DNA of 64,000 bases from Arsukibacterium sp. UBA3155. GTDB taxonomy: Bacteria > Pseudomonadota > Gammaproteobacteria > Enterobacterales > Alteromonadaceae. Positions 36,426 to 45,743 of the stretch are shown piece by piece; position 1 is the stretch's first letter; each line of letters starts with the position of its first letter. Position numbers and translations under genes: made by a program. Under the pieces are notes generated by a model. That model was not told the DNA's origin. It saw only the letters and a program-made list of their open reading frames with translations, and did no database searches. The DNA lies in assembly GCA_002364615.1 (NCBI GenBank), contig DEYP01000019.1, positions 1 through 64,000 on the forward strand, read 5' to 3'.

Positions 36426-36794
36426 GTGGTCAGCCTGAACTTCGGCCGGGAGTTACGCCTGTTAGCTCCCAGTCAATTTGATAATGTATTCCAACACCCT
36501 TTTCGGGTTGCGTCTCCCCTGTTTACCATTCTTGCAAAACCAAATCAGCTTGCACATCCGCGATTAGGCCTTACTATCGCTAAAAAACGTGTTAAATTGG
36601 CCGTGCAACGCAATCGTATAAAACGATGTGTGCGTGACAGCTTTCGTTTGCATCAACACCAGCTGCCCGGCGTCGATCTGGTATTAATGGTAAAGGGTGA
36701 TATCAGCAACACCCCGAATAGTGAACTTTTGCAACAACTGGAACGGCTATGGAGCAAAATCGCTCGCCAGTACATCGCTTTACAATCAAGCTGA
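36426..36794 (+). CDS. rnpA: ribonuclease P protein component
   Basis: Protein subunit of RNase P, 122 residues (E. coli 119). The signature [21 protein letters not shown] at about 52-72 holds the RNR motif that contacts the RNA subunit. The start is GTG at 36426, as in E. coli. yidD overlaps its 3' end. Confidence 0.97.
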   Translation: MVSLNFGRELRLLAPSQFDNVFQHPFRVASPLFTILAKPNQLAHPRLGLTIAKKRVKLAVQRNRIKRCVRDSFRLHQHQLPGVDLVLMVKGDISNTPNSELLQQLERLWSKIARQYIALQSS

Positions 36795-37012
36795 TGTTAA
36801 TGCTGGTTCGTGGCTATCAGCGGGGAGTAAGCCCACTGCTAGGGCCACACTGTCGCTTCCATCCAACATGTTCACACTATGCCATTACTGCTATTGAACG
36901 CTTTGGCGCGGTAAAAGGTGCTTGGTTAGCAGGCAAACGCATATTAAAATGTCACCCCTTACATAAGGGCGGTGATGATCCCGTTCCTGATAAGCATAAT
37001 GAGAAAAGCTAA
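36749..37012 (+). CDS. yidD: membrane protein insertion efficiency factor YidD
   Basis: An 87-residue DUF37/YidD protein. The diagnostic core runs from [16 protein letters not shown] near 27-42 to [15 protein letters not shown] near 66-80, with two conserved Cys. An N-terminal amphipathic helix likely lies on the inner membrane, and the protein aids YidC. The start could be ATG at 36749 (46-base overlap with rnpA) or ATG at 36794, which forms TGATG with the rnpA stop. The longer form aligns with E. coli YidD over its full length. Confidence 0.93.
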   Translation: MEQNRSPVHRFTIKLMLMLVRGYQRGVSPLLGPHCRFHPTCSHYAITAIERFGAVKGAWLAGKRILKCHPLHKGGDDPVPDKHNEKS

Positions 37013-37015
37013 CCC

Positions 37016-38671
37016 ATGGATTCACAACGCAGTTTTTTAGTAATTGCCCTGGCAATCGTCAGTTTTTTCCTCTGGCAGGAATGGCAAAAAGATTATGGCC
37101 CAAAACCCATCGCCACGCCTGCTGCTGTTGAACAGTCGCAGAATATAACGCCTGGTAGCAGCAACAACGGTGATATCAGACTTACCGGTGATGATGCCCC
37201 CAGTCAGGTTATTACCAATGCCGCGCCGACTGCGCAGAAAGTTAGCGTAGCGACTGATGTATTAAACGTTGAAATTGATACCAGTCGTGGTGACATTGTC
37301 GGTCTGACCTTACCGCAATTTCCGTTAACCAAAGGCAGCGAAGAACCTTATGTGCTGATGCGCAAATTGCCAGGCTTCGAGTACACCGCACAATCTGGCT
37401 TAATTGGTGCCGACGGTCCGGATGATCAAACCAACAGCAGACAGCCTTATCAGTTTGAGCAGCAGCAATATCAACTGTCTGAGAATAGCGATGAATTGGT
37501 CGTGCCACTCACCACCAACTTTAATGGCTTAAAAATTGAAAAACGCTTTATATTCAGTCGCGGCAAATATGATGTCCGGGTAGAGTATTTAATTGAAAAC
37601 CAAAGTGATGTCAGCAAACGTTTTCAACCTTACCAGCATTTAGCTCAAAATATTGATAACGGTGAAAGCAGCAGCATGATGATGCCGATTTACCGTGGTG
37701 CAGCCTATGGCACCAGCGAAGAGCGTTATGAGAAATACGACTTCGACGATATGGCCAAAAAGAATCTGGCGTTAAACACTACTGGTGGCTGGGTAGCCAT
37801 GCTCGAGCACTATTTCGTCGCGGCCTGGGTACCTGATCAGCAACAGCAAAACCGCTTGTACAGTATGGTATCAGGCAATAAAGGTGTTATTGGCAGCCGC
37901 AGCGATATTATCGAATTGCAACCTGGCCAGACTACTGTTATTGGCAGCGCCTTTTATGCCGGTCCGAAGCAGCAGGACAAATTAGCAGAGCTGGCCAATG
38001 GTCTGGACTTAACCGTTGACTATGGTTTCCTGTGGTTTATCTCTCAGCCATTGTTCTGGTTACTGACCACCATCCAAAGCTTTGTGATTAACTGGGGCCT
38101 GGCCATTATCCTGATCACCATTATGGTGAAAGGTGTGATGTACCCGCTAACCAAGATTCAATACGAATCTATGGCTAAGATGCGTAACTTAAAGCCTAAG
38201 ATTGAAGAACTGCAAGCCCGTTACAAAGACGACCGCCAGAAAATGGGGCCGGCTATGATGGAGCTGTATCGCAAAGAAAAAGTAAACCCGATGGGTGGCT
38301 GTTTACCGATGCTGGTGCAGATGCCAATTTTCTTAGCCTTGTACTGGGTATTCGTCGAGAGCGTGGAGCTACGCCACGCGCCCTTTATGCTGTGGATCAC
38401 GGATTTATCGACCAAAGATCCGTTCTATATCCTGCCAGTGCTGTTTGGTTTAAGTATGTTTGCCATGCAAAGATTGACGCCGATGCAGGTGACCGATCCG
38501 CTACAACAGAAAATTATGATGTGGATGCCGGTCGCTTTCTCTGTGTTCTTTATCTGGTTCCCAAGCGGCCTGGTGTTGTACTGGCTGGTCAGTAACCTGA
38601 TTTCACTGGCGCAGATGCTGTATATCTACAAAGGCATGGAAAAGAAAGGCTTACATACCAAGAAGGCTTAG
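37016..38671 (+). CDS. yidC: membrane protein insertase YidC
   Basis: Inserts inner-membrane proteins alone or with SecYEG. The 551 residues comprise one N-terminal membrane segment (6-20), a large periplasmic domain (about 60-335), and the conserved C-terminal five-segment insertase (about 350-545) with GVMYPLTKIQYESMAKMRNL near 371-390 and NPMGGCLPMLVQMPIF near 424-439. It starts 3 bases after yidD. A terminator hairpin follows at 38827. Confidence 0.98.
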   Translation: MDSQRSFLVIALAIVSFFLWQEWQKDYGPKPIATPAAVEQSQNITPGSSNNGDIRLTGDDAPSQVITNAAPTAQKVSVATDVLNVEIDTSRGDIVGLTLPQFPLTKGSEEPYVLMRKLPGFEYTAQSGLIGADGPDDQTNSRQPYQFEQQQYQLSENSDELVVPLTTNFNGLKIEKRFIFSRGKYDVRVEYLIENQSDVSKRFQPYQHLAQNIDNGESSSMMMPIYRGAAYGTSEERYEKYDFDDMAKKNLALNTTGGWVAMLEHYFVAAWVPDQQQQNRLYSMVSGNKGVIGSRSDIIELQPGQTTVIGSAFYAGPKQQDKLAELANGLDLTVDYGFLWFISQPLFWLLTTIQSFVINWGLAIILITIMVKGVMYPLTKIQYESMAKMRNLKPKIEELQARYKDDRQKMGPAMMELYRKEKVNPMGGCLPMLVQMPIFLALYWVFVESVELRHAPFMLWITDLSTKDPFYILPVLFGLSMFAMQRLTPMQVTDPLQQKIMMWMPVAFSVFFIWFPSGLVLYWLVSNLISLAQMLYIYKGMEKKGLHTKKA

Positions 38672-38691
38672 TCTAATTTAAGGCATGGGTA

Positions 38692-38795
38692 AGGTGTCGT
38701 TATGTAGCAGCGACAAGGATGTCGCGCAGGTTGAGACAGCCCCGTTGTTTCTAAAAGCAGCGAAGTGCTGTCGAAAGCGGCGAAATAACGATTTC
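38692..38795. repeat. structured intergenic element between yidC and mnmE
   Basis: TCGTTAT (38697-38703) pairs with ATAACGA (38785-38791) and encloses two hairpins: GCGACA/TGTCGC (38710-38715 with 38720-38725) and GACAGC/GCTGTC (38735-38740 with 38767-38772). This makes a three-way-junction-like fold of about 95 bases. It contains no open frame. It could be a repeat of REP/MITE kind or a structured RNA region. I see only one copy in the window. Confidence 0.45.
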
Positions 38796-38826
38796 CTTCC
38801 CCTGGCCAACATGCAAAAACCAAAAT

Positions 38827-38857
38827 AGCCTGTCAGCATCAAGCGACAGGCTTTTTC
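38827..38857 (+). terminator. rpmH-yidC operon terminator
   Basis: AGCCTGTC (38827-38834) and GACAGGCT (38845-38852) form an 8-bp stem with a 10-base loop, then TTTT. It lies just before mnmE. Confidence 0.85.
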
Positions 38858-38873
38858 CATTAAGAGAGCAACT

Positions 38874-40247
38874 ATGTTTACTACTGACACCATCGCCGCA
38901 TTAGCCACTGCCCCCGGCCGTGCCGGTGTGGGTATTATTCGTATTTCCGGCCCCGACACCAAAGCCGTAGCCAAAGCCATGCTGCACAAACTGCCTAAAG
39001 CACGCTATGCCGAGTATTTACCCTTCTTTGATAGTGATGCCGCTGTGCTGGATCAGGGCATCGCGCTGTACTTCCCAGGGCCCAATTCTTTTACCGGCGA
39101 AGACGTACTCGAGTTGCAAGGACATGGCGGGCCGGTGCTGCTTGATATGCTGTTAAAACAGGTATTGGCCCAGCCAAATGTGCGCATCGCACGGCCGGGT
39201 GAGTTTTCCGAGCGCGCCTTTTTAAATGATAAGCTCGATTTAGCCCAGGCTGAAGCGATAGCCGATTTAATTGACGCCAGCAGTGTGCAGGCAGCGCGCT
39301 CTGCCATGCAATCACTGCAGGGCGAATTCTCGCGCCGGATCCATGAACTGGTCGAAAAAGTCATTTACCTGCGAATGTATGTCGAAGCGGCAATTGACTT
39401 TCCGGATGAAGAAATCGACTTTCTATCCGATGGCAAAGTCGCTACCGATTTAGCGGAGATAATTGATTATCTTGCAACCGTAACTAAGCAAGCGGCGCAA
39501 GGCAGTATCCTGCGCGAAGGCATGAAAGTAGTAATAGCTGGCCGGCCTAATGCCGGTAAATCCAGCTTGTTAAATGCCCTGGCCGGCCGCGAAGCCGCTA
39601 TTGTTACCGAAATTGCCGGCACCACCCGTGATGTATTGCGCGAGCATATTCATATTGATGGCATGCCGCTGCATATTATTGATACCGCAGGGTTGCGTGA
39701 GGCGACTGATCAGGTAGAACAAATTGGTATTGAACGCGCCTGGCAGGAAATTGCCCAGGCCGATCGGGTACTGTTTATGGTGGATGGCACTACAACAGAG
39801 GCTACCGATCCTCATGATATCTGGCCCGACTTTATTGACCGTCTGCCAGCGAGCTTAGGCGTTACCGTTATTCGTAATAAAGCGGATATTACCGGCGAAG
39901 TACTGATACCAGATGTAAAGCAGACCAGCAACAAGACTCCCGTTTACAGCATATCGGCGAAAACCGGTGCCGGTATCGATGCCCTGCGCGAGCATCTAAA
40001 ACAATGTATTGGCTTTGATGCCAGTACCGAAGGCAGCTTTCTGGCCCGCCGTCGCCATTTAGATGCACTGGACCGCGCCGCCGAACATCTGACTATCGGT
40101 CAGGAACAACTGCACAGCTATATCGCCGGTGAAATTCTGGCGGAAGAACTGCGGTTAACCCAGCAACACTTAAATGAAATTACCGGTGAGTTTAGCTCGG
40201 ACGATTTGCTGGGCAGAATTTTCAGCTCGTTCTGTATCGGTAAATAG
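38874..40247 (+). CDS. mnmE: tRNA modification GTPase MnmE
   Basis: GTP- and folate-dependent protein that works with MnmG to put cmnm5 on wobble uridines. At 457 residues it has the N-terminal tetrahydrofolate-binding domain (1-118), a helical domain interrupted by the G domain with [16 protein letters not shown] near 223-238, DTAG near 268-271 and NKAD near 335-338, and the invariant C-terminal CIGK. The gene ends directly against the stop of the convergent MFS gene. Confidence 0.98.
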   Translation: MFTTDTIAALATAPGRAGVGIIRISGPDTKAVAKAMLHKLPKARYAEYLPFFDSDAAVLDQGIALYFPGPNSFTGEDVLELQGHGGPVLLDMLLKQVLAQPNVRIARPGEFSERAFLNDKLDLAQAEAIADLIDASSVQAARSAMQSLQGEFSRRIHELVEKVIYLRMYVEAAIDFPDEEIDFLSDGKVATDLAEIIDYLATVTKQAAQGSILREGMKVVIAGRPNAGKSSLLNALAGREAAIVTEIAGTTRDVLREHIHIDGMPLHIIDTAGLREATDQVEQIGIERAWQEIAQADRVLFMVDGTTTEATDPHDIWPDFIDRLPASLGVTVIRNKADITGEVLIPDVKQTSNKTPVYSISAKTGAGIDALREHLKQCIGFDASTEGSFLARRRHLDALDRAAEHLTIGQEQLHSYIAGEILAEELRLTQQHLNEITGEFSSDDLLGRIFSSFCIGK

Positions 40248-41411
40248 CTAATAGCTGGCATCCAGCTGCTGCGCGGTTTTATCAGTAATGATGAGTGCGG
40301 CTATTATCACCGCACCCAAACCAACCATACCGGCCGCTAGCAGCAAACCTGTATCGTAGTAACCACTTACTTCTGCCAGATAACCAGTAATAGCAGGCGC
40401 AACAACCTGAGCACTGCCATAAGCTAAGGTCATCTTACCCATTAGTTTGGCTGGTTTACTGGGATATAAACGCCCTGCCATGGTAAGCACCAAACTGACT
40501 ATGCCAATAAAAGTGGCACCAAATAACGCCGCACTACATAGCACCGCACTAAGCGAGTTTAACCAAAGCGGTAATATAATGGCCAGCATTTGCAACAGCA
40601 GCGCCAGCGCTATGGCTTTCAGGTAGCCGGTTTTACGGGCAACAATATCCCATAGCAGCACGGCCGGTGCCGCGGCTAAGCCCAGCACAATAAAACTCAG
40701 GTTGCCGCTGCCGGCCAGGCCAGGCATGCGCTCCACAATCGCCACAATAAAAGTAGCGCTAATCACATAGCCGTAGCCGGCACAAAAATAGCTGGCCAGC
40801 ATCAGGCGCATAAAGCGTTTTGACGGTGGCGAATCGGCGGGCACCGTTTTGTGCTGCTTACTGATAAGTTCAGGCCGGGGCAACCATCGCCAGGCTGGAA
40901 TGGCTAAGCCAACAGCGAGAGTGGCAAAGTAGTACCACTGTGCGCGCCAATCGAGCCCGAACGTTAGCAAAAACTCGACCAATAGCGCCGACATGGCGAT
41001 ACCTAAACCCAGGCCGGCAAAGTGGATACCCAACTCAGCGCGCTGCTGATGGCTGAGTAGCCAATGCATAATCAGGCCAGAAGCAATCAGCATTGAGCCG
41101 GCACTACTTAAGCCTGCCACAAAGCGCCAGCATGCCCACAGATAGACGTTTTGAGTTAATGCCATACACAAGGTGCTGATAACCGCCAGCAGCAAGCCAA
41201 GCCGGTACAGAGAATCCTTTAGCTGCAGATTATTCAGATTGGCGGCTAACAGCGCCCCCGCCATATAGCCCAAATAATTCGTGGCGGCCAGATAGCCGCC
41301 GGTGGCGTCATCCAGTTGGGTTTGCTGCTGCATAATAGGCAATAATGGCGTATAGGCAAAACGTGCTACGCCCAGGCATAGCAACTGACTGAAGAAGCCG
41401 GCTAAAAGCAC
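40248..41411 (-). CDS. YbfB/YjiJ family MFS transporter
   Basis: A 387-residue 12-helix major facilitator transporter. The N-terminal segment CLGVARFAYTPLLPIM (12-27) and AATNYLGYMAGALLAA (42-57) are typical of the YbfB/YjiJ (UPF0226-like) group. The substrate is unknown. Its stop abuts the mnmE stop with no gap. I find no terminator between the two. Confidence 0.85.
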   Translation of the reverse strand: MLLAGFFSQLLCLGVARFAYTPLLPIMQQQTQLDDATGGYLAATNYLGYMAGALLAANLNNLQLKDSLYRLGLLLAVISTLCMALTQNVYLWACWRFVAGLSSAGSMLIASGLIMHWLLSHQQRAELGIHFAGLGLGIAMSALLVEFLLTFGLDWRAQWYYFATLAVGLAIPAWRWLPRPELISKQHKTVPADSPPSKRFMRLMLASYFCAGYGYVISATFIVAIVERMPGLAGSGNLSFIVLGLAAAPAVLLWDIVARKTGYLKAIALALLLQMLAIILPLWLNSLSAVLCSAALFGATFIGIVSLVLTMAGRLYPSKPAKLMGKMTLAYGSAQVVAPAITGYLAEVSGYYDTGLLLAAGMVGLGAVIIAALIITDKTAQQLDASY

Positions 41412-41489
41412 ATATAAGCGTTGTGATGACGGTAGCAGAATAACCTATCCATTACTTGCAAGCTGAACCAGACGCTTAGCTTAGCCCAG

Positions 41490-41515
41490 AAAAAAAGACC
41501 GCGATATGCGGCCTT
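41490..41515 (-). terminator. terminator of the YbhB-like gene
   Basis: On the minus strand GGCCGC and GCGGTC pair at 5 of 6 positions around a 5-base loop and run into TTTTTTT. It lies 30 bases after the stop of the gene at 41545. Confidence 0.75.
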
Positions 41516-41544
41516 AGTCGAGTATGTCGTTGTTCAAACAGCAA

Positions 41545-42036
41545 CTAGCGGGCGTAAGTGGCTGTTAGTGTTGCCTTACCCAATGCATTGGCATTAAGCA
41601 TAAAACTGACTACCGCAGCACTGGCATCATCCGGTACTGCCAGGGTTTCTTCTGGTAAGGCCCAAACGGTAAACTGATAGCGGTGCATGCCATGGCCCTC
41701 TGGCGGGCAGGCGCCGCCAAATTCTTTGCTGCCATAATCATTTTTAAAAGTACGACAGCCAGGGGGTAAACGGCCATTGCCAACGCCTTGAGCAAAACCG
41801 GTGGCATCGGCCGGAATATCCGTGACCAGCCAGTGCCAGAAACCTGAACTGGTCGGTGCATCCGGGTCAAACACGGTAACGGCATAACTTTTAGTGTTCT
41901 GTGGTGGGTTTTGCCACTCAAGCGCCGGTGAAACGTTATTACCATTACAACCAAAGCCATCAAATTCATGATCTTTGGCCATAAAATGACCTTCCTGCAG
42001 ATCAGGGCTGCTGAGGGTGAAGCGTGCTTCCGTCAT
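41545..42036 (-). CDS. YbhB/YbcL family Raf-kinase-inhibitor-like protein
   Basis: A 163-residue PEBP-fold protein. Family marks are GCNGNNVSPALEWQNPP near 29-45, VFDPDAPTSSGFWHWLV near 54-70 and PPEGHGMHRYQFTVWAL near 112-128. Cellular role unknown. No signal peptide is seen. GGAGG precedes the ATG. Confidence 0.92.
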   Translation of the reverse strand: MTEARFTLSSPDLQEGHFMAKDHEFDGFGCNGNNVSPALEWQNPPQNTKSYAVTVFDPDAPTSSGFWHWLVTDIPADATGFAQGVGNGRLPPGCRTFKNDYGSKEFGGACPPEGHGMHRYQFTVWALPEETLAVPDDASAAVVSFMLNANALGKATLTATYAR

Positions 42037-42073
42037 ATTGCCTCCATTATAAATAAATTTAGTTTGTGAATAC

Positions 42074-42496
42074 TCACTTATACTGAGATAGCCACTGGCT
42101 AAAGGCCTGACCGGGCATAGCCCCTGCTTGCTGCGCCAGAACCTTGCCTTGTTTAAATAACATTATGGTAGGAATAGAGCGAATATTAAACTGTGCTGCT
42201 AATTGTTGTTGCTGTTCGGTATTAATCTTACCGAAGCGGAATTGTGGCTCGAGCTCTTGAGCAGCCTGGTTAAACACCGGCGCAAAGTTTTTACATGGCC
42301 CACACCAGCTGGCCCAGAAATCAACCACCAATGGCAGTTCTGCTTTATTGGCATGGGCGGCAAAGTTAACTGAGGTCAGCTCCAATGGCTGCTGAGTAAA
42401 CAGCATCTGTTTGCATTTGCCACAACGTCCCTCAAGTGCGGTTTTGTCGGCCGGCAAACGATTCAAACTATTACAATTCGGGCAGGCAACAATCAT
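42074..42496 (-). CDS. trxC: thioredoxin 2
   Basis: A 140-residue thioredoxin with the extra N-terminal zinc finger of TrxC: C5/C8 and C25/C28. The redox site is W64-CGPC at 65-68. Reduces cytosolic disulfides and is often induced by oxidative stress. GGAG precedes the ATG. It is transcribed alone or with the neighbouring YbhB-like gene 37 bases downstream. Confidence 0.97.
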   Translation of the reverse strand: MIVACPNCNSLNRLPADKTALEGRCGKCKQMLFTQQPLELTSVNFAAHANKAELPLVVDFWASWCGPCKNFAPVFNQAAQELEPQFRFGKINTEQQQQLAAQFNIRSIPTIMLFKQGKVLAQQAGAMPGQAFSQWLSQYK

Positions 42497-42562
42497 GACA
42501 CTCTCCAGCGAACAGGTATAGCGTGTTATATAGCGTTAGTTCAGGGTTTTTTAAAGCCTGAA

Positions 42563-43051
42563 TTAAAAACTTACCTGCTGCCAGTCGGTTTTACTGTCAA
42601 AACTAAGGGTTTTAATCGCGCCGCGCCCTTCAATATTTACAGTGTTAATTTGCGCTGGCCACAGTCCCTGCAACGCATTGTGCTTTATACGCAGGCCGGC
42701 AATTTCCGCCGGAATAGCCGCTTCCTGATATACCCAGTAAAAGCGGCCATCCAACTGGCCACCTACCAGCGACAATGGCAGTGGCTCACCTGATAACCGG
42801 GCTATACTGAAATGGTCACTGACATAACCATTAAACAACTGCTGCGTCTGCTCACTGTTGAGTAAATCAGCGTTTTTATCAAACAACTGCTTCACCCCAT
42901 GCTCAGCATCATGCACGTAAAAACGATGCATCACTTCAATATTGCCGCTGCGTGGATTAAACAGCACTTTACTCAGTGCTGTTTTCAGCTCGTGGGCTGC
43001 CAGTTGGCCACAGCAGCAAGCCAGTAACAGCAGACTCAGCAAGCCGCGCAT
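42563..43051 (-). CDS. exported DUF6702 family protein
   Basis: A 162-residue protein with a signal peptide (1-19, cleavage after QLAA), followed by HELKTALSKVLFNPRSGNIEVMHRFYVHDAEH, which marks DUF6702. Function unknown. Its ATG shares a base with the stop of the M1 peptidase gene (TAATG), so the two are co-translated, suggesting a partnership in the periplasm. Confidence 0.8.
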   Translation of the reverse strand: MRGLLSLLLLACCCGQLAAHELKTALSKVLFNPRSGNIEVMHRFYVHDAEHGVKQLFDKNADLLNSEQTQQLFNGYVSDHFSIARLSGEPLPLSLVGGQLDGRFYWVYQEAAIPAEIAGLRIKHNALQGLWPAQINTVNIEGRGAIKTLSFDSKTDWQQVSF

Positions 43052-45582
43052 TAGTTGCCGCCCTGCTCTGTTGACTTATCGGTCTCTGATTTTTTTGCCG
43101 GATCTTTCACTTCGGTTTTAATGTCCTGCATAATATCGCGGCTGACTTTAGCTTTACTTTTCTCCGATTTATAAGCCTCAATCCGTGATGGCACTATCCG
43201 TCGTGGATAAAAGTTATTTTCAATATCGACATCGGCAGTTTCCCATTTCGGATCGACAATCACTTCCTGCAATACTTTGTCTTTGGCCGTAACAATCAGT
43301 TTATTAACCGCCTTTGGACTACGACGCCAGATCTCAGCAGGAATATACTGCTGTTCGCTGCTACCATCGGCATAATTCAGCTGCAGTAAAATAGGCATGA
43401 CCAGGCCGCCTTTGTTACTAAACTGGAGTACATAGTAGTTTTTATCTTCGGCAACGGCTCGCTCAAAGGCTTTACGCTCCCAGGGCTCGAGTTCATGCAA
43501 AAATTTGTTGTACGCATTACGCTCTTTATTGGTGACAGTGAAACGATCGTTGTCATCATAAAAATCGCGCACATCCGGATTCTGATCGACCCACAGCACT
43601 TTATTTTCTGCTTTATTGCGCTCAACAAATAGCGAAACCGGCTTATCCAGCTCCTGCTGACGTTCACGCTGAAAGTCGATATCCGGGTTTTTAGTATCTA
43701 AGCGCAGCTGAAATACTTTATCCAGCGCAATATCGACATGGTCAGTGCTGTAAAACCAACCCCGCCAGAACCAGTCCAGATCAACGCCACTGGCTTCTTC
43801 CATGGTACGGAAAAAATCAGCAGGAGTAGGCCGTTTGAACTTCCAGCGGGCGGCATATTCTTTAAAGGCGAAATCAAACAGTTCCCGGCCCAAAATGACT
43901 TCACGCAATATATTTAACGCTGCAGCAGGCTTGGTATAGGCATTCGGGCCCAAACGCAGCACACTGTCAGACTGGGTCATAATAGGAACCTGCACGTCTG
44001 ACTTCATATAATCAACAATGTCACGCGGCTCCACTCCCCATGGAATCGTCGGATCCCATTCCCTGCCAGCTACGCCATCCAGAAAGCTGTTTAAGCCTTC
44101 GTCCATCCAGGTCCATTGCCGCTCGTCAGAGTTCACGATCATCGGAAAATAAATATGGCCGACTTCATGAATTACCACGCCGATTAAAAAACGCTTCTCA
44201 GCCTGCGAGTAAGTACGGCTGCCATCATCCTGCAATTTGGTGCGCGGGCCGTTAAAGGTAATCATCGGATATTCCATGCCGCCTACCGGGCCATTAACCG
44301 ATTGCGCCACCGGATAAGGATAATCGAATGAAAAACGGGAATATACTTCCATGGTATGGACCACAGCTTCGGTAGAATACTTCTGCCACAACTCGCCGCC
44401 TTCTTTGGGATAAAACGACATTGCCATAACAAAGGGTTGTTCGCTGCCACCTTGCTGGTAGCCTTTAGCATCCCAGATAAATTTACGTGATGATGCCCAG
44501 GCAAAATCCCGAACTTTGCTGGCTTTAAAATGCCATGTTTTGGTTTGATCAGTGCCGGCTTTCTCGTTCTCCAGCGCTTCTTGTTCGGTTACAACAAATA
44601 CTGGCCGCTTCGCCGTTTTCGCTTGCTCCAGCCGGTTTATTTGCTCGCGGTTTAATACTTTACTGCTGTTTTGCAGCTCACCCGTCGAGGAAACAATATG
44701 GTCTGCCGGCACCGTCAACTTAACGTCATAGTCACCAAACTCCAGGGTAAATTCTCCCCGGCCTAAAAACTCTTTATTGGTCCATGCTTCATAATCGGTA
44801 TACGCCACTAAGCGCGGAAACCACTGCGCCAGTAAAAAAATATCATTGCCGCCTTCACGCGCATCATCCGGGAAATGCTCATAGCCGGCACGGGCCGACA
44901 CGGCATCTTCTTCTACAATATTAAAGGCAAAATCTAAACTGAAATCGACTTGCTGGCCTGGTTTTAACGGCTTGTCCAGGTCAATCCGCATCAAGGTACC
45001 GACCATTGTTACCGGCAGTGCTTTACCGTTACTGCTTTTTACATTGGAGATCTGAAAGCCCAGTTCGTTATCTGCCATAAACTGCTGACGGCGTAACTCC
45101 TCCAGACTTAAACGGGCGGTAATTTCACCTTCACCGATAGAAGTGGCCGGTCCACGGCGACCAACACCACCAAAATCGGTGGTCATTTCCGCCATCGAAT
45201 CATTTTTAAAAATATTCTGATCAAGGTGCAGCCACAAATACTTCAGAGTATAAGGTGAATTGTTCAAATAGCTGATTTGCTGCTTAGTGCTTAACTGACG
45301 TTTAGCTTCATCCAGCACCACGTCCATTTTATAATTAACCTGCTGCTGCCAGTACTGCTGGCCTGGCTCTCCGGCTGCGTTACGATAAATATTCGGTGTT
45401 GGCAGCACTTCGTCTAACTGCCGGAACTTATCTTCAAAGTCCCCTTTGGTCTGGCGGATAGCACCGTTAGCAGACACCTGGGCGCACAGTAACGTGGTTA
45501 ACAGGCCTAACAGTATTATGGATAGTGATTTAGAAGGTTGAGATGATCGACGTGTGGAAAGTCGGGACCAGACTGCAGGCAT
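43051..45582 (-). CDS. exported M1 family metallopeptidase
   Basis: A gluzincin aminopeptidase-like protein of 843 residues from the ATG at 45582. A hydrophobic segment (about residues 20-36) is a signal peptide. Zinc site HEVGH at about 472-476 with the third ligand E495 (WMDEGLNSF), and GGMEYPM near 434-440 in place of GAMEN. The long C-terminal domain ends in a Lys/Glu-rich tail. The 45612 ATG upstream has no ribosome-binding site and adds ten residues, so I prefer 45582. It lies directly before the DUF6702 gene. Confidence 0.88.
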   Translation of the reverse strand: MPAVWSRLSTRRSSQPSKSLSIILLGLLTTLLCAQVSANGAIRQTKGDFEDKFRQLDEVLPTPNIYRNAAGEPGQQYWQQQVNYKMDVVLDEAKRQLSTKQQISYLNNSPYTLKYLWLHLDQNIFKNDSMAEMTTDFGGVGRRGPATSIGEGEITARLSLEELRRQQFMADNELGFQISNVKSSNGKALPVTMVGTLMRIDLDKPLKPGQQVDFSLDFAFNIVEEDAVSARAGYEHFPDDAREGGNDIFLLAQWFPRLVAYTDYEAWTNKEFLGRGEFTLEFGDYDVKLTVPADHIVSSTGELQNSSKVLNREQINRLEQAKTAKRPVFVVTEQEALENEKAGTDQTKTWHFKASKVRDFAWASSRKFIWDAKGYQQGGSEQPFVMAMSFYPKEGGELWQKYSTEAVVHTMEVYSRFSFDYPYPVAQSVNGPVGGMEYPMITFNGPRTKLQDDGSRTYSQAEKRFLIGVVIHEVGHIYFPMIVNSDERQWTWMDEGLNSFLDGVAGREWDPTIPWGVEPRDIVDYMKSDVQVPIMTQSDSVLRLGPNAYTKPAAALNILREVILGRELFDFAFKEYAARWKFKRPTPADFFRTMEEASGVDLDWFWRGWFYSTDHVDIALDKVFQLRLDTKNPDIDFQRERQQELDKPVSLFVERNKAENKVLWVDQNPDVRDFYDDNDRFTVTNKERNAYNKFLHELEPWERKAFERAVAEDKNYYVLQFSNKGGLVMPILLQLNYADGSSEQQYIPAEIWRRSPKAVNKLIVTAKDKVLQEVIVDPKWETADVDIENNFYPRRIVPSRIEAYKSEKSKAKVSRDIMQDIKTEVKDPAKKSETDKSTEQGGN

Positions 45583-45692
45583 AACCAGGTACTCTCTTAT
45601 TATGTAACGCATAAAAACAAGCCGACTACGATAAGGAACTTCTGGCTGCTAAACAAGCAGCGTTCAGCACGTATAACAGTGATTCTGTCGCC

Positions 45693-45718
45693 AAAAAAAA
45701 GCCCCGCAAAGCGGGGCC
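45693..45718 (-). terminator. terminator of the DEAD-box helicase gene
   Basis: GCCCCGC (45701-45707) and GCGGGGC (45711-45717) form a 7-bp stem with a 3-base loop; the minus strand then reads TTTTTTTT. Confidence 0.92.
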
Positions 45719-45743
45719 TGATCATAAAGCGGTTTAACGAATA

